Source of the DNA: Oligoflexus sp.
Lineage (GTDB): Bacteria; Bdellovibrionota_B; Oligoflexia; Oligoflexales; Oligoflexaceae
Length of the DNA stretch: 64,000 nt
Assembly (NCBI GenBank): GCA_014377445.1
Contig: JACMPP010000086.1
Span: 1 to 64,000, forward strand
Direction of reading: 5' to 3'
The stretch's first letter is position 1. Every line of letters begins with the position of its first letter. Of this stretch, positions 21,042 through 32,577 are shown piece after piece. Made by a program: the position numbers and the translations under genes. The notes beneath the pieces are model-generated. The model was given only the letters and a program-made list of their open reading frames with translations. It was not told the origin of the DNA and searched no databases.

Positions 21042-21071
21042 GGGGGGTATCGGCAGAAGCCGAAGCTTTAC

Positions 21072-21287
21072 TTAAGGTATAGGAGCTGGGGTCGGCTCCT
21101 GGGAGCGCCTGAAGACCGTGGCTTGATAGGTCAAAACCGCCTCGGACAAGACATCCAGACTTTCTTTGACCATGACTGATTCACCATTGGTGAAGAATAT
21201 AAGGGTATCGGGAACCGCCTCTATGTACTTGACCGTCTCGAGATTCACAAGAATTTTCTGATTGTTCAATTTGGTCAGCAGTATCAT
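21072..21287 (-). CDS. flbD: FlbD-family flagellar protein
   Basis: MILLTKLNNQKILVNLETVKYIEAVPDTLIFFTNGESVMVKESLDV. Confidence 0.88.
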   Translation of the reverse strand: MILLTKLNNQKILVNLETVKYIEAVPDTLIFFTNGESVMVKESLDVLSEAVLTYQATVFRRSQEPTPAPIP

Positions 21288-21418
21288 GGAAGAGCCCCCT
21301 GAGAATCGTCGATGAGACCTATCCCTGATTCAGCCCTTAGGAACTGGCAGAGAGGCTGTGCTTATGGTACGGTCTTGCTCCTTATCGAGTCAACAATCCG
21401 GATAGAAGGAATACTCTT

Positions 21419-22547
21419 ATGCAAATAGACGTTTTGTTAAACCGCGCCAAAGAAGCATCCGTGAAATACGATCGCGTATGGAGGTTTCTTTGACGTCCCT
21501 CGCAAAGAGCAAGAACTCCAGGACATCGAAGCTGAGATAGATGCGCGCGCCGACTTCTGGTCCAACCCGACACTCTCAGCTCCCATCCTCAAACGCAAAC
21601 GCGCTGTAGAACTCGCTTTGACTCGAGCCAAACAACTTACAGCCAACCAGGAAGATTTAAAAGTCGCTCTCGAACTCGCGGGAGAAGGCGAAGACGACTA
21701 TCTCGTCGAGGCTGAATCGCTGGTCATTCGTCTTGAGACAGAGCTTCAGGCTTTGGAAATTCAGTCCCTGCTCTCAGGCGAACTGGATACCAACGATGCC
21801 CTCGTAACGATCAACTCCGGCGCTGGCGGAACCGAGTCCTGTGACTGGGCTTCGATGCTCTTCCGCATGTACATTCGTTTTGCGGAACGCAAAGGCTGGA
21901 CGACCGAAATTCACGATATTCAGGAAGGCGAGGAAGCCGGCATCAAGAGCGCCACGATCGAAGTGAAGGGCATGTATGCCTTCGGTCTGCTTAAATCCGA
22001 ATCCGGCGTACACCGTCTGGTCCGCGTGAGCCCTTACGATTCCAACGCCCGTCGCCACACGTCTTTCGCTTCGATCTTCGTCTCGGCAATGGTCGACGAT
22101 GAGATCGATATCGATCTCAACGAATCCGATATCAAGGTCGACACCTATCGCGCCTCAGGTGCCGGTGGACAGCACGTTAACCGAACCGATTCCGCGGTGC
22201 GTATGACCCACATGCCCTCCGGCATCGTGGTTGCGAGTCAGCAGCACAGATCCCAGCATCAGAACCGGGATCAGTGTTTGAAGATGCTCAAATCGAAACT
22301 TTACGAGAAAGAAGTCGATGAGCGCAAAAAGGCCGCAGCCGTGATTGAGGGTACTAAATCGGATGTAAGCTTTGGTAGCCAGATTCGCTCCTACGTCCTA
22401 CATCCCTACAAGCTGGTGAAAGACCATCGCACGGATGTTGAGAACTTCAGCCCGGATGAGGTCATGGATGGAGCGATCGAACCGTTTATAAACGAGTTCC
22501 TTGCCCAGCTTCACGCTCAAACGCACGTTCAACAGCCGCCCGCTTAA
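21419..22547 (+). CDS. prfB: Peptide chain release factor 2, requiring programmed +1 frameshift (join 21419..21490, 21492..22547; 375 aa)
   Basis: Frame 0 M-Q-I-D…V-W-R-F-L ends at in-frame TGA 21491-21493; GGAGG at 21480-21484, then CTT TGA C slippery site; +1 frame continues DVPRKEQELQD…; GGQ motif SGAGGQHVNRTDSAVRMTH. Confidence 0.95.
21480..21493 (+). promoter_or_regulatory. prfB programmed +1 frameshift signal (internal SD GGAGG, 3-nt spacer, CTT TGA C)
   Basis: Sequence ggaggtttctttgac matches the RF2 autoregulatory site. Confidence 0.93.
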
Positions 22548-22617
22548 TGCTTTCGTGAATTTCAATGTGCGCTTTCCTTTCCAGCAGCGGCTTTGGTCGC
22601 TTCAAAGCATCTACAGG

Positions 22618-22642
22618 ACCAGGCTTTTCAAAGGAGCCTGGT
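22618..22642 (+). terminator. Probable terminator downstream of prfB
   Basis: ACCAGGCT (22618-22625) / AGCCTGGT (22635-22642), 9-nt loop; weak T-tract. Confidence 0.55.
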
Positions 22643-22675
22643 TCTCTCCCACAGCTAAGCCCCTAAATTCATTTT

Positions 22676-22704
22676 TTGACTTGCCGTTTCTTCCTAGATA
22701 TTCT
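22676..22704 (+). promoter_or_regulatory. Candidate sigma70 promoter for prkA operon
   Basis: TTGACT (22676-22681), 17-bp spacer, TATTCT (22699-22704). Confidence 0.5.
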
Positions 22705-22926
22705 GATCAAGGAGGGCCAAGAGAACGTTACTCCTTCATATCCCGAGGCTATTCAGGGTCAGTTCTCGCATTAGAACGTCAGGACCGCGGACTAGGCTGA
22801 CATCCAGGTAGCTTTTGAATTTCTGTTTCTCTTTATCCCTATCGAGTTTTGAGTCGTCAGTCTTTCCAGCTACGATTCAATAAAGTCTTAGACAACGTTT
22901 TCGTACACTACGAGCGAGGGGCTAGC

Positions 22927-24990
22927 ATGGATGCGAGCAAATTAATCAGCGCCGTTACCAAACATGAATTTAATGACCAGTACAAGGAATTGCACTGGTC
23001 AGGAAATTTCCGTCAGTACCTGGACCTTGTGATCGAACAGCCGGCGGTGGCCCGCACAGCTTTTCAACGTGTCTATGACATGATCAGCAGCTACGGGTAT
23101 GAGACTTACACCGAATATAAAAAAGAGATGTACCACTGGCGTTTCTTTGATGATCCCTTGGATCACGGTAAAGACGCGGTTTTTGGCCTCGACATCCACT
23201 TGAACAAACTCGTGAATGTCTTCAAGGCCGGTGCAGCGAAGTACGGCCCTGAAAAACGCGTTATTCTCCTTCACGGACCGGTTGGTTCGGCGAAGTCGAC
23301 GATTGCCCGCATGCTGAAGAAAGGCCTCCAGGCCTACTCCGCGACACCTGCAGGCGCTCTCTACACTTACGAGTGGACGAACATCGCTGACATCCTGAGC
23401 ATGGACAACACCATGTCCTGCCCCATGCATGAAGAGCCTTTGCACCTCATCCCGAGCGACCGTCGCAAGTCGGTGCTCGACCTTCTCAACAAGAATCGCG
23501 ACCGCGGTGAAGCCGTCTATATTGAGGGCGATCTCTGCCCCGCTTGTCGTTATGTCTACAACCATCTGATGGAACACTATAAAGGCGATTGGGAATCCGT
23601 CGTGTCCAAGCACATCGGAGTGAAGCGCCTGATCCTGTCTGAGCAAGACCGTATCGGTATAGGCACATTCCAGCCGAAAGATGAGAAGAACCAGGATTCG
23701 ACCGAACTCACCGGGGACTTGAACTACCGGAAGATCGCTCAATACGGTTCTGACTCGGACCCTCGTGCCTTCAACTTCGACGGTGAGTTCAACATCGCCA
23801 ACCGCGGTATCATTGAATTCGTCGAAGTCCTGAAACTCGACGTGGCCTTTCTCTACGATCTACTGACCGCGAGCCAGGAACATAAGATCAAGCCTAAGAA
23901 ATTCGCCCAGTGCGATATCGATGAGGTCATCATCGGTCACACCAACGAGCCGGAATTCCGTAAGCTCCAGAGCAACGAATTCATGGAAGCGCTCCGTGAC
24001 CGTACGGTGAAGATCGATATCCCCTACATTACGCGCCTCGATAAAGAAGTTGAGATCTACAAGAAAGACTTCAACTCGAGCACCGTTCCTCACATTCACA
24101 TTGCCCCTCATACCCTTGAGATGGCATCCATGTGGGCGATCCTGACCCGTCTTGAGGAGCCGAAGAAGGCCAACCTCACGATCATTCAGAAGCTCAAGCT
24201 CTATAATGGGAAGTCGATCCCAGGCTTCACCGAAGACAACGTGAAGGAACTTCGTAAGGAGACCGTCCGTGAAGGTCTAGAAGGTATCAGCCCTCGTTAC
24301 ATTCAGGACAAGATCTCGAACTCCCTCGTGACCGACCGAGGCACAGGATGTTTGAACCCATTCATTCTCCTGAATGAAATGGATTCGGGTCTGAAGAACC
24401 ACTCGTTGATCCGCGACGAAGAGATTCGTAAACGCTATCGCGAGCTCCTCAGCATCGTGAAGATGGAATACGAAGATATCGTCAAACACGAAGTGCAACG
24501 TGCGATCTCGGCTGACGACAGCGCTATCGAGAAGCTCTGCGGCAACTACATCGACAATGTCAAGGCCTACACTCAGAAGGAAAAAGTCAAAAACCCCTAC
24601 ACGGGTGAGACCGAAGAGCCGGAAGAGCGCCTGATGCGTTCGATCGAAGAGAAGATCGACATTCCTGAGTCTCGCAAAGATGACTTCCGCCGTGAAATCA
24701 TGAACTACATCGGCGCCTTGGCTCTCGATGGAAAAGTCTTTGATTTCCGTATGAACGAACGTCTCCACAAGGCCTTGGAACTCAAACTCTTCGAAGACCA
24801 AAAAGATACGATCAAGCTCACCAGTCTCGTGTCCAGCGTGGTTGATAAAGAAGCTCAAGCAAAGATCGACGTCGTCAAAAACCGTCTGATCAAAAACTAC
24901 GGCTACTGTGAAATCTGCGCCAACGATGCCCTGGGCTTTGTAGCCAGCGTCTTTGCCCGCGGTGACGTTATGAAAAAAGACAAGAAATAA
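22927..24990 (+). CDS. prkA: PrkA family serine protein kinase
   Basis: [19 protein letters not shown], PrkA-specific C-terminal region; start at MDASKL; followed by yeaH and spoVR. Confidence 0.93.
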   Translation: MDASKLISAVTKHEFNDQYKELHWSGNFRQYLDLVIEQPAVARTAFQRVYDMISSYGYETYTEYKKEMYHWRFFDDPLDHGKDAVFGLDIHLNKLVNVFKAGAAKYGPEKRVILLHGPVGSAKSTIARMLKKGLQAYSATPAGALYTYEWTNIADILSMDNTMSCPMHEEPLHLIPSDRRKSVLDLLNKNRDRGEAVYIEGDLCPACRYVYNHLMEHYKGDWESVVSKHIGVKRLILSEQDRIGIGTFQPKDEKNQDSTELTGDLNYRKIAQYGSDSDPRAFNFDGEFNIANRGIIEFVEVLKLDVAFLYDLLTASQEHKIKPKKFAQCDIDEVIIGHTNEPEFRKLQSNEFMEALRDRTVKIDIPYITRLDKEVEIYKKDFNSSTVPHIHIAPHTLEMASMWAILTRLEEPKKANLTIIQKLKLYNGKSIPGFTEDNVKELRKETVREGLEGISPRYIQDKISNSLVTDRGTGCLNPFILLNEMDSGLKNHSLIRDEEIRKRYRELLSIVKMEYEDIVKHEVQRAISADDSAIEKLCGNYIDNVKAYTQKEKVKNPYTGETEEPEERLMRSIEEKIDIPESRKDDFRREIMNYIGALALDGKVFDFRMNERLHKALELKLFEDQKDTIKLTSLVSSVVDKEAQAKIDVVKNRLIKNYGYCEICANDALGFVASVFARGDVMKKDKK

Positions 24991-25151
24991 TCTTGGGCAG
25001 CCTGGGGGGTGATTCATCTTCACCCCCCGCCTCTAGGGTGTGGTATCCCGGGAATGCTGCCTTCCTCGGATCTCCCACCCTCTATGCCCCCAAGCTACAT
25101 GAGTTATCTGGCAGATAACGCGCAGCTAATAAGCGCCAATGGGGGAATCCA

Positions 25152-26249
25152 ATGGATTCAGATCTGAACCGATTCCGCAAAATTGTCCGCGGTAAAATCA
25201 AAAAAGAACTCAGACGTTTTATTTCCAGCGGTGACCTTGTCGGTCGTCAGGGCAATAAACGAGTCACTATTCCCCTCCCCCGCATCGACATCCCTCACTT
25301 CAGCTTTGGCAACGGAGAAAAGGGTGGCGTGGGCCAGGGCGAAGGGGAGGTCGGCGAGGAAGTGGGCCAAGGCCAACCGAAGCCGGGCGAAGGCGAAGCG
25401 GGCGATCAAGCCGGTGAACATACCCTCGAAGTCGATGTATCGCTCGAAGAACTCGCAGCCATCCTCAGCGAAGAGCTCGAGCTTCCGAACATCGAGCCCA
25501 AGGGCAAAGAGAACATTGAAGACAAAAAATATAAGTACTCAGGCATTCAGCGCCAAGGGCCTGAATCGCTTCGACACTTCAAACGTACTTATAAGGAAGC
25601 GCTGCGCCGCAGTATTTCCAGCGGCGATTACAATCCAGAAAATCCGATCATCATCCCGGTGAAGGAGGATCGACGTTTCCGCTCCTATCGCATCACCCAT
25701 GAGAAGACGGCCAACGCCGTGATTCTCTACATGATGGATGTATCCGGTTCGATGGGCGACGAGCAAAAAGAGATCGTCCGTCTGACAGCATTCTGGCTCG
25801 ATACCTGGCTCAGTACGCAGTACAAGGGGCTGGAACGTCGTTACATCATCCATGACGCAACAGCCCGTGAAGTCGATTCGGATACCTTCTACAAAACGAA
25901 GGAATCAGGCGGAACGCTTATCAGCTCGGCCTACAAGCTGGCCCTGAAAATGATCGAAGACCACTTCAACCCCAGCGAGTGGAACATCTACCTTTTTCAC
26001 TTCTCGGATGGTGATAACTGGTCGGGCAACGACACGGCCGACTGTATGAAGATCATTGAGACGAACCTTCTTCCCATCTCCAATCTCTTTGCTTATGGCC
26101 AAGTCGAGTCGCGTTATGGTTCCGGTCAATTCCTGAGGGATCTTCATAAGCACTTTGGAGAAGGCAACGAACAGATCACGACCTGCCAGATCAAAGACAG
26201 AGAATCGATCATGGACGCCCTAAAAGTCTTCCTAGGGAAGGGGAAATAA
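25152..26249 (+). CDS. yeaH: YeaH/YhbH family protein (DUF444, VWA-like)
   Basis: [27 protein letters not shown]; prkA-yeaH-spoVR order. Confidence 0.92.
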   Translation: MDSDLNRFRKIVRGKIKKELRRFISSGDLVGRQGNKRVTIPLPRIDIPHFSFGNGEKGGVGQGEGEVGEEVGQGQPKPGEGEAGDQAGEHTLEVDVSLEELAAILSEELELPNIEPKGKENIEDKKYKYSGIQRQGPESLRHFKRTYKEALRRSISSGDYNPENPIIIPVKEDRRFRSYRITHEKTANAVILYMMDVSGSMGDEQKEIVRLTAFWLDTWLSTQYKGLERRYIIHDATAREVDSDTFYKTKESGGTLISSAYKLALKMIEDHFNPSEWNIYLFHFSDGDNWSGNDTADCMKIIETNLLPISNLFAYGQVESRYGSGQFLRDLHKHFGEGNEQITTCQIKDRESIMDALKVFLGKGK

Positions 26250-26252
26250 CCT

Positions 26253-27755
26253 ATGAATTTCAATACTCAATTGACTCCCGAACTGCGAGAAATCGCCTTG
26301 AGTATCGGCAAAAAGGCCCGAGAAGTCGGCCTCGACTATTTCGATACGATCTTCGAACTTATCGACTACAAACAACTCAATGAAATCGCGGCCTACGGTG
26401 GTTTCCCGACCCGTTACCCTCACTGGCGTTTCGGCATGGACTACGAACGCCTTTCGAAGAGTTATACCTACGGCCTCTCGGTCATCTACGAAATGGTTAT
26501 CAACAATGATCCCTGTTATGCCTACCTTCTGCGCGCCAACAGTATGGTCAGCCAGAAGACAGTCATCGCTCACGTTTACGGTCACTGCGACTTCTTTAAA
26601 AATAACTACTGGTTTTCAAAAACCAATAGGAAAATGCTTGATCAGATGGCCAACCACGGTTCGACCATTCGTCGCTTCATCGAAGACGTCGGTCATGACG
26701 AAGTCGAGGATTTCCTGGACGTCTGTCTCTCGCTTGAGAATTTGATCGATATCTACGCACCCTTCAACCAGCCGACCAAGAACAGCCAGGGTATCAAGGA
26801 AGAGGAGGAGGAGGTCTATCGTCCCGATCCGGTCAATAAGCTTCAATCCAAGAAATACATGGATTCCTACATCAACCCGAAGGATTTCATCGAGTCCCAG
26901 ACCAAGAAACAAGAGGATCAGCAGAAAAAAAAGAAGAATTTTCCTGAAGAACCTCAACGGGATGTCCTGAAGTTCCTCATGGAGAATGCGCCCCTCAATA
27001 GCTGGCAGAGGCGAGTTCTTGGTATAATAAGGGATGAGTCCTACTATTTCGCTCCTCAAGGTCAAACCAAGATCCTCAATGAAGGCTGGGCCACCTACTG
27101 GCACTCCCAAATGATGACGGAACTTCATCCCTTGAACGATTCTGAAATTGTTGATTACTGCGATCAGCACTCTGGCGTCGTTGCCTCGGCACCAGGACAG
27201 CTAAACCCTTACAAGCTTGGACTCGAGCTGTTGCGCCACACCAAACGCAGGTGGGACAAGGGACAATTCGGACTGGACTATGTAAATTGTGAAGATCCCA
27301 AAAAACGGGCAGCTTGGGATACACAGGCAGGGTTGGGCAATCAAAAGCTATTTGAAATACGTCGCATTCATAACGATATTACCTTTCTTGATGCTTATCT
27401 CGATGAAGATTTCTGTCATGAGCATAAGCTTTTCATTTATGACTATGATCGCCGCAACAATCGGTATGTGATCAGCGATAGGGACTTTGGCAAGGTCAAG
27501 GCCCAGATGCTGAACCAACTGACGAACTTCGGGCAGCCGATCATTGTCGTAAAAGACGGTAATTTTAAGAACCGCAATGAACTGCTACTCGAGCACAAGC
27601 ACGAAGGCACTGATCTCAAACATGAATTCACTGTCGAATGTTTGCGCAATCTCTTTAAAGTCTGGCGCCGACCGGTACATATCGACACAATAATCGAAGA
27701 AGGAAAACGTCGTGTTTCCTTCGATGGTTCGACTCATTCTGTGGAGAAACTCTAG
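26253..27755 (+). CDS. spoVR: SpoVR family protein
   Basis: YFAPQGQTKILNEGWATYWHSQMM; HVYGHCDFFKNNYWF; neighbours prkA and yeaH. Confidence 0.95.
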   Translation: MNFNTQLTPELREIALSIGKKAREVGLDYFDTIFELIDYKQLNEIAAYGGFPTRYPHWRFGMDYERLSKSYTYGLSVIYEMVINNDPCYAYLLRANSMVSQKTVIAHVYGHCDFFKNNYWFSKTNRKMLDQMANHGSTIRRFIEDVGHDEVEDFLDVCLSLENLIDIYAPFNQPTKNSQGIKEEEEEVYRPDPVNKLQSKKYMDSYINPKDFIESQTKKQEDQQKKKKNFPEEPQRDVLKFLMENAPLNSWQRRVLGIIRDESYYFAPQGQTKILNEGWATYWHSQMMTELHPLNDSEIVDYCDQHSGVVASAPGQLNPYKLGLELLRHTKRRWDKGQFGLDYVNCEDPKKRAAWDTQAGLGNQKLFEIRRIHNDITFLDAYLDEDFCHEHKLFIYDYDRRNNRYVISDRDFGKVKAQMLNQLTNFGQPIIVVKDGNFKNRNELLLEHKHEGTDLKHEFTVECLRNLFKVWRRPVHIDTIIEEGKRRVSFDGSTHSVEKL

Positions 27756-29447
27756 ATGAAATTACTCCTTCGCCTGCTCACAACGCTTCTTATCTTTTGG
27801 AATGTGGTGGGACAAGCGGAGGCAGCGGATCTCAAAGCGGTTCCTTCCATCAAATACGCGGGTATCCTCCCTGTCTACTGGCAGGGAGACTCCAGCCCCT
27901 CCGTCAGCCGCAAAAAATCCTCGATCGAAGAGATCTTCGTCAAGGTCGTTCGTGAATCCAAACGCTATACCTTCCTCAACGACAGTATCGTCGCCGACAA
28001 CTGGTCGAACACCGAGGGCCGTAAAAAGCTCGAAGAAGAGTATGAGCTCGACGCCTTTCTCAATCTCAACGTCACCGAGCAGGGCGATATTGTGATCTTT
28101 ACCGCACGACTTCTCTCTCCTGAACTCGAAAACTACGTGAGTGAAACCGATCGGCTGCCGATCGCCTGGGTTACGGCCGCGAATGAAGAAGACCTGACGA
28201 ACAAAATTCGCGATCTCTCCTTCCGCGTTCTGAACCGCTACCCGATCGACGTCTTTGTCACGTCCCTTCAAGGTCGTTACATCACACTCAGCTCCGGCAA
28301 AGACCAGAACGTCCTCGAAGGTGACAGTTTGGAGTTTGCTGACTTTGCCATCAAAAGCCAACATCCCGTCGACGGCACCTGGCTTGAGTTTGAGAAGAAA
28401 CCCCTCGGCAAGGCCAAGATCGTTGAAAGCAAATCCCAATCCTCGATCGCACTCATCACATCACTGAACAGCGAAAATGCCATCAAGATCGGTAGCGGGG
28501 CCCGCGTTGAAAACATCGCCTCACGGAGGAACTTCCGTTCGAAACCAGCGGCCGAAGAGTCCTTTGTCACCGCCGAACCGAGCAGCCCTATCGTGACGGC
28601 TCCGGGCCAAAAACTCACAACTCGCAAAACCGCTCCTTTGCCTCCTGTAAAGGGCCCAGTCGGCGCTCAGGCGGGGAAAGATGTTGAGCCAACCGAAGTC
28701 GATCAGGAACCGATGCATCCAGCCGCTCGTGCTCAGATGGCCGCCTCTCCAGAGGAAAGTGCCGATCAGGAAACCGGCTCAAGTTCGCTCGCCATCCCAC
28801 TGACCAATACACGCTTCTCTATCGAAAACGACAATTGGAACTACTCGGGACCAGCCAAGGCCTCCAGCAAAATGCCCTCGACCCTGATCAATCGCGTGGG
28901 CGCTTACGCTGAGCATGACATCGACAGTAGCTCGACGTCCTTCTTCGATGCCTACATCACTTCGGGAGAGACCAAAAAAGGCAGTTACTTTGGAATGGCT
29001 CTGGCCGGAGAATTCCTCTACAAAATCGCGTCTCTGAATACGATGATCCCCAGCCTCGACCGACTGCTCATCGGGGGCCGCGCCGAAGTTGAGACGATCG
29101 GTACTTCCAAAGAATCCTTCGGCGGCATGGATGGGATCCACCTCGCGCCCGTGGTGCACGCGCAGGGCAACTACCACATCGCCGATCTCGTGCAGACCTA
29201 TGGTTATGACGTGAGCGCGAAACTCCTGCCTTTCAACTTCGGTTCGACTGGAATCAAGGGCAAGACCCAGTCTCTCGGCAGCGGTATGGGACTCGACGTG
29301 GAGGCTCAGGTTCTTCAGAAATTGAAGACCGAGCAATGGGAATGGGGTGGCCTCGTAGCCCTTCGTCAGGTTAGCTGGGACGTGTCCACGGGCAGTCTCG
29401 CCAAGAATAGTTTCCGCTTCGGCCTCCTCGCCCGCGTCAAGCTCTGA
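27756..29447 (+). CDS. Secreted hypothetical protein, possibly outer-membrane/cell-envelope
   Basis: Signal peptide LLRLLTTLLIFWNVVGQAEA; Pro-rich central linker; beta-rich C-terminus; starts right after the spoVR stop. Confidence 0.6.
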   Translation: MKLLLRLLTTLLIFWNVVGQAEAADLKAVPSIKYAGILPVYWQGDSSPSVSRKKSSIEEIFVKVVRESKRYTFLNDSIVADNWSNTEGRKKLEEEYELDAFLNLNVTEQGDIVIFTARLLSPELENYVSETDRLPIAWVTAANEEDLTNKIRDLSFRVLNRYPIDVFVTSLQGRYITLSSGKDQNVLEGDSLEFADFAIKSQHPVDGTWLEFEKKPLGKAKIVESKSQSSIALITSLNSENAIKIGSGARVENIASRRNFRSKPAAEESFVTAEPSSPIVTAPGQKLTTRKTAPLPPVKGPVGAQAGKDVEPTEVDQEPMHPAARAQMAASPEESADQETGSSSLAIPLTNTRFSIENDNWNYSGPAKASSKMPSTLINRVGAYAEHDIDSSSTSFFDAYITSGETKKGSYFGMALAGEFLYKIASLNTMIPSLDRLLIGGRAEVETIGTSKESFGGMDGIHLAPVVHAQGNYHIADLVQTYGYDVSAKLLPFNFGSTGIKGKTQSLGSGMGLDVEAQVLQKLKTEQWEWGGLVALRQVSWDVSTGSLAKNSFRFGLLARVKL

Positions 29448-30261
29448 TATCGGGATAGCTCGGACGTTTCAGGTCCGGGCGCACCAGGGGCGCTACCGCT
29501 TCCCAGCGCTCCACTCCTTTACCCTCGCCTTCCAGCCAGCAGCGATAAATCCCATCATCTTTAAAGACCAGAGCATTCGGCTTGTCCCAGGAATCGACGC
29601 TGAGGACAGCGCCTTCCTTCAGGTCGCGTCGCGGCTCGGCGTAAGGCACATGAAAATGCCCGAAGATTCCATACTGAGCCGTTCGCCCCGGACCTTCCAT
29701 CCATGCATCGACTGCCGCTAAGATCTTGTCATGATAAATCGGTCTATATTCGTCAGCGGAACGCGAAACCTCCGAGGTTTTCCGGGTAAGGTGATCGAGG
29801 AAAGTGCCAGGGAAAAGTCGGGCCACGGCCTGCACGAACCAACCCTTTACGAGCCAACGAAAGGCCTTATAGCGGCGATGGCTATAAATCATGTCGCCAT
29901 GGGCCGCCTGCACGAACTGACCATTCCTGAGGGGGATGAGATAGGTTCCATGAGACACGACTGTCACATGGGTCCACGGCAGGGCACTCAGGGCAAACTC
30001 GTGGTTTCCTTCCAAAAAAACGACTTTGGTGCCGCTCGTTGCCACTCTTTCCAAAGCGTCGACTATCGGTGCAAACTTCTTCTGAAAGTAAGGGTGAGAT
30101 CCCAGGCAGAAATCAAAAATATCGCCAAGTAGGACGAGGGTATCGACCGTACCGACTTCAATATGGGACAAAAATGCTAATAATTTTTTCGCCCGTTCAT
30201 CATCAGAATGACTCAGATGGATGTCCGAAACGACGATTAAAGACGCGATAGTCTGCGACAA
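29437..30261 (-). CDS. Metallophosphoesterase, LpxH-like (UDP-2,3-diacylglucosamine diphosphatase family)
   Basis: VSDIHLS, LLGDIFDF, LEGNHE, AHGD, GHFHVP motifs. Confidence 0.8.
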   Translation of the reverse strand: MSQTIASLIVVSDIHLSHSDDERAKKLLAFLSHIEVGTVDTLVLLGDIFDFCLGSHPYFQKKFAPIVDALERVATSGTKVVFLEGNHEFALSALPWTHVTVVSHGTYLIPLRNGQFVQAAHGDMIYSHRRYKAFRWLVKGWFVQAVARLFPGTFLDHLTRKTSEVSRSADEYRPIYHDKILAAVDAWMEGPGRTAQYGIFGHFHVPYAEPRRDLKEGAVLSVDSWDKPNALVFKDDGIYRCWLEGEGKGVERWEAVAPLVRPDLKRPSYPDIRA

Positions 30262-30465
30262 AATTCCCCCTACGCCTGATCGAGGCCTAGCAATCCAAGC
30301 CGCTTAGGATAGCGGTAATCCCTCGGCGTCTCAAGCTATCAAAAAGTCCCTTAAATCCGGGTTGCTATGGCTTTCACCGTGGACACTATTAACTTGCATA
30401 ATACCTCTGTTTTTGGTTCTTTAGATGAACGATCGGCATTCATATGCCAAACTGAAGGAGAAACT

Positions 30466-30708
30466 ATGTCTCTCGACATCGAAAGCCAATTGAAAAAAAT
30501 CGTTGTTAATCAGCTAGGCGTAGAAGAAGCGGCTGTCGTCAGCAAAGCTAAATTTATTGAAGACCTCGGCGCTGATTCTCTCGACATCGTTGAGCTCGTC
30601 ATGGCTATGGAAGAATCTTTTAGCGTCGACATCCCTGATGAAGAAGCTGAAAGCATCCGCACAGTAGAAGACGCTGTCAACTACATCAAAAAAGCCAAAG
30701 AAGCTTAA
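30466..30708 (+). CDS. acpP: Acyl carrier protein
   Basis: [18 protein letters not shown] phosphopantetheine site; SD gaaggag before ATG 30466. Confidence 0.95.
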   Translation: MSLDIESQLKKIVVNQLGVEEAAVVSKAKFIEDLGADSLDIVELVMAMEESFSVDIPDEEAESIRTVEDAVNYIKKAKEA

Positions 30709-30832
30709 TCTTCTCGGGTTTTTTTGAAGACGCTGACTCCCGGATAAGGGCTTTTATAGCTAAAGCCCTTCCCAATCCTCCCAGCATCATCAACAGCATC
30801 TCTTTTAAACGTTTGTCCAGGCTCGAGGTATT

Positions 30833-31309
30833 ATGAGTCAGCAGATCGGCATCGCATCTGATCACGGCGGCAAAGTTCTTAAAGATAAAATCACCCGATT
30901 CCTCAAAGAGCAGAATCTCCAAGTCGATGACCTCGGAGTTCCGCTCGATAGTTCTGCCTCTGTCGATTATCCAGACTACGCATCCCAATTATCCAAACTC
31001 GTTTCCGAAGGAAAACTCAAACGCGGCATTCTCGTTTGTGGCAGCGGCGTCGGCATGTCGATCGCAGCGAATAAATTTCCCGGTGTGCGTGCAGCTTTGG
31101 TAACGGATGAATTTACGGCCAAGATGTGTCGCCTGCACAACGACGCCAATATCCTTTGTTTAGGCGAACGAGTAATCAATCACGATCGCGCTCTGGACTT
31201 CGTAAAGCTTTGGCTTACGACTGAGTTTGAAGGTGGCCGTCATCAGAATCGACTCGATCAAATAACGGTTATCGAAAAAGTCCTGGCCCAGGGTACCGCG
31301 CAGAAATAA
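30833..31309 (+). CDS. rpiB: Ribose-5-phosphate isomerase B
   Basis: IGIASDHGG, VCGSGVGMSIAANK. Confidence 0.95.
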   Translation: MSQQIGIASDHGGKVLKDKITRFLKEQNLQVDDLGVPLDSSASVDYPDYASQLSKLVSEGKLKRGILVCGSGVGMSIAANKFPGVRAALVTDEFTAKMCRLHNDANILCLGERVINHDRALDFVKLWLTTEFEGGRHQNRLDQITVIEKVLAQGTAQK

Positions 31310-31320
31310 GGAGCTGATTC

Positions 31321-32574
31321 ATGAAGCCATGGTCTTCGTTGCAAAATCACGATCCCGAAATTTATTCTCTGATCGAAGATGAATTTGATCGTCAACAAAA
31401 CGGTCTGGAACTCATCGCTTCCGAAAACTTCGCATCGGCGGAAACTATCGCGGCGATGGGCAGCATTCTAACCAACAAATATGCCGAAGGCCTGCCCGGC
31501 AAACGCTATTACGGTGGCTGTGAAGTCGTCGACAAGATCGAGACGATCGCTATCGAGCGCGCAAAAAAGATCTTTGGCTCGAAGTTTGCCAACGTTCAAC
31601 CCCATTCCGGCGCTCAGGCCAACGCAGCCGTTTACCTGACCCTGCTTCAAGGCGGCGATAAAGTCTTAGGCATGGATCTCTCGCACGGTGGCCACCTCAC
31701 GCACGGTTCAAAAGTTAATTTCTCGGGCATGCTTTACGAATCTCATTTTTACGGCGTCAACACCGAGACCGGTCGCCTCGATTACGAGACCATCGCTGCT
31801 CGCGCGCGCGAAGTGAAACCCAAGATGATCATCGCCGGTGCCAGCGCTTATACACGCGACATCGACTTTGCCAAATTCCGCGCGATCGCGGATGAAGTGG
31901 GCGCCTACCTCCTCGTCGATATGGCCCACGTTGCTGGCCTAGTCGCAGCAGGTGAACATTCAAATCCCGTGCCCCACGCTCACGTGACAACGACAACCAC
32001 GCACAAGACGCTCCGTGGTCCGCGCGGTGGTTTGATTCTTTGGAACGATGAGAAGATCAACATCAACAAATCCGTATTCCCAGGTATCCAGGGCGGACCT
32101 TTGGAGCACGTGATCGCGAGCAAGGCTGTGAGCTTCCTCGAAGCCCTCAAGCCTGAGTTCAAACAATATCAAAAGCAAGTGCGCGCCAACGCCAAAGCCC
32201 TCGCCGAAGCCCTGGTGAGCAAAGGCTTCAAGCTCGTCTCCGGCGGCACTGACAATCACCTGATGCTCCTCGATTTCTCGCAGACTCCCGTGAGTGGCAA
32301 GCAGATGGAAGACGCTTTGGGCAAAGTTCATATCACCGTGAACAAAAACACGGTGCCAAACGAGTCCCGCAGTCCCTTCGTAACGAGCGGCATCCGCATC
32401 GGTACTCCGGCGATTACAAGTCGCGGTATGGGCATTCCTGAAATGCAAAAAATCGCAGGCTGGATCTGGCAAACCTACGAAAATGTTGAAAATATGGACG
32501 CGCTGGCTCAGGTCGGTAAAGACGTTCAAGCCATGGCGAAAGCCTTCCCTCTCTACCCAGAATGGAGAAAGTAA
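31321..32574 (+). CDS. glyA: Serine hydroxymethyltransferase
   Basis: [30 protein letters not shown]. Confidence 0.98.
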   Translation: MKPWSSLQNHDPEIYSLIEDEFDRQQNGLELIASENFASAETIAAMGSILTNKYAEGLPGKRYYGGCEVVDKIETIAIERAKKIFGSKFANVQPHSGAQANAAVYLTLLQGGDKVLGMDLSHGGHLTHGSKVNFSGMLYESHFYGVNTETGRLDYETIAARAREVKPKMIIAGASAYTRDIDFAKFRAIADEVGAYLLVDMAHVAGLVAAGEHSNPVPHAHVTTTTTHKTLRGPRGGLILWNDEKININKSVFPGIQGGPLEHVIASKAVSFLEALKPEFKQYQKQVRANAKALAEALVSKGFKLVSGGTDNHLMLLDFSQTPVSGKQMEDALGKVHITVNKNTVPNESRSPFVTSGIRIGTPAITSRGMGIPEMQKIAGWIWQTYENVENMDALAQVGKDVQAMAKAFPLYPEWRK

Positions 32575-32577
32575 GTC

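Noticed and set aside
21419-21493. prfB 5' end as a frameshifted pseudogene
   Set aside because: The stop is at the classical RF2 programmed frameshift site with internal SD, so the gene is intact.
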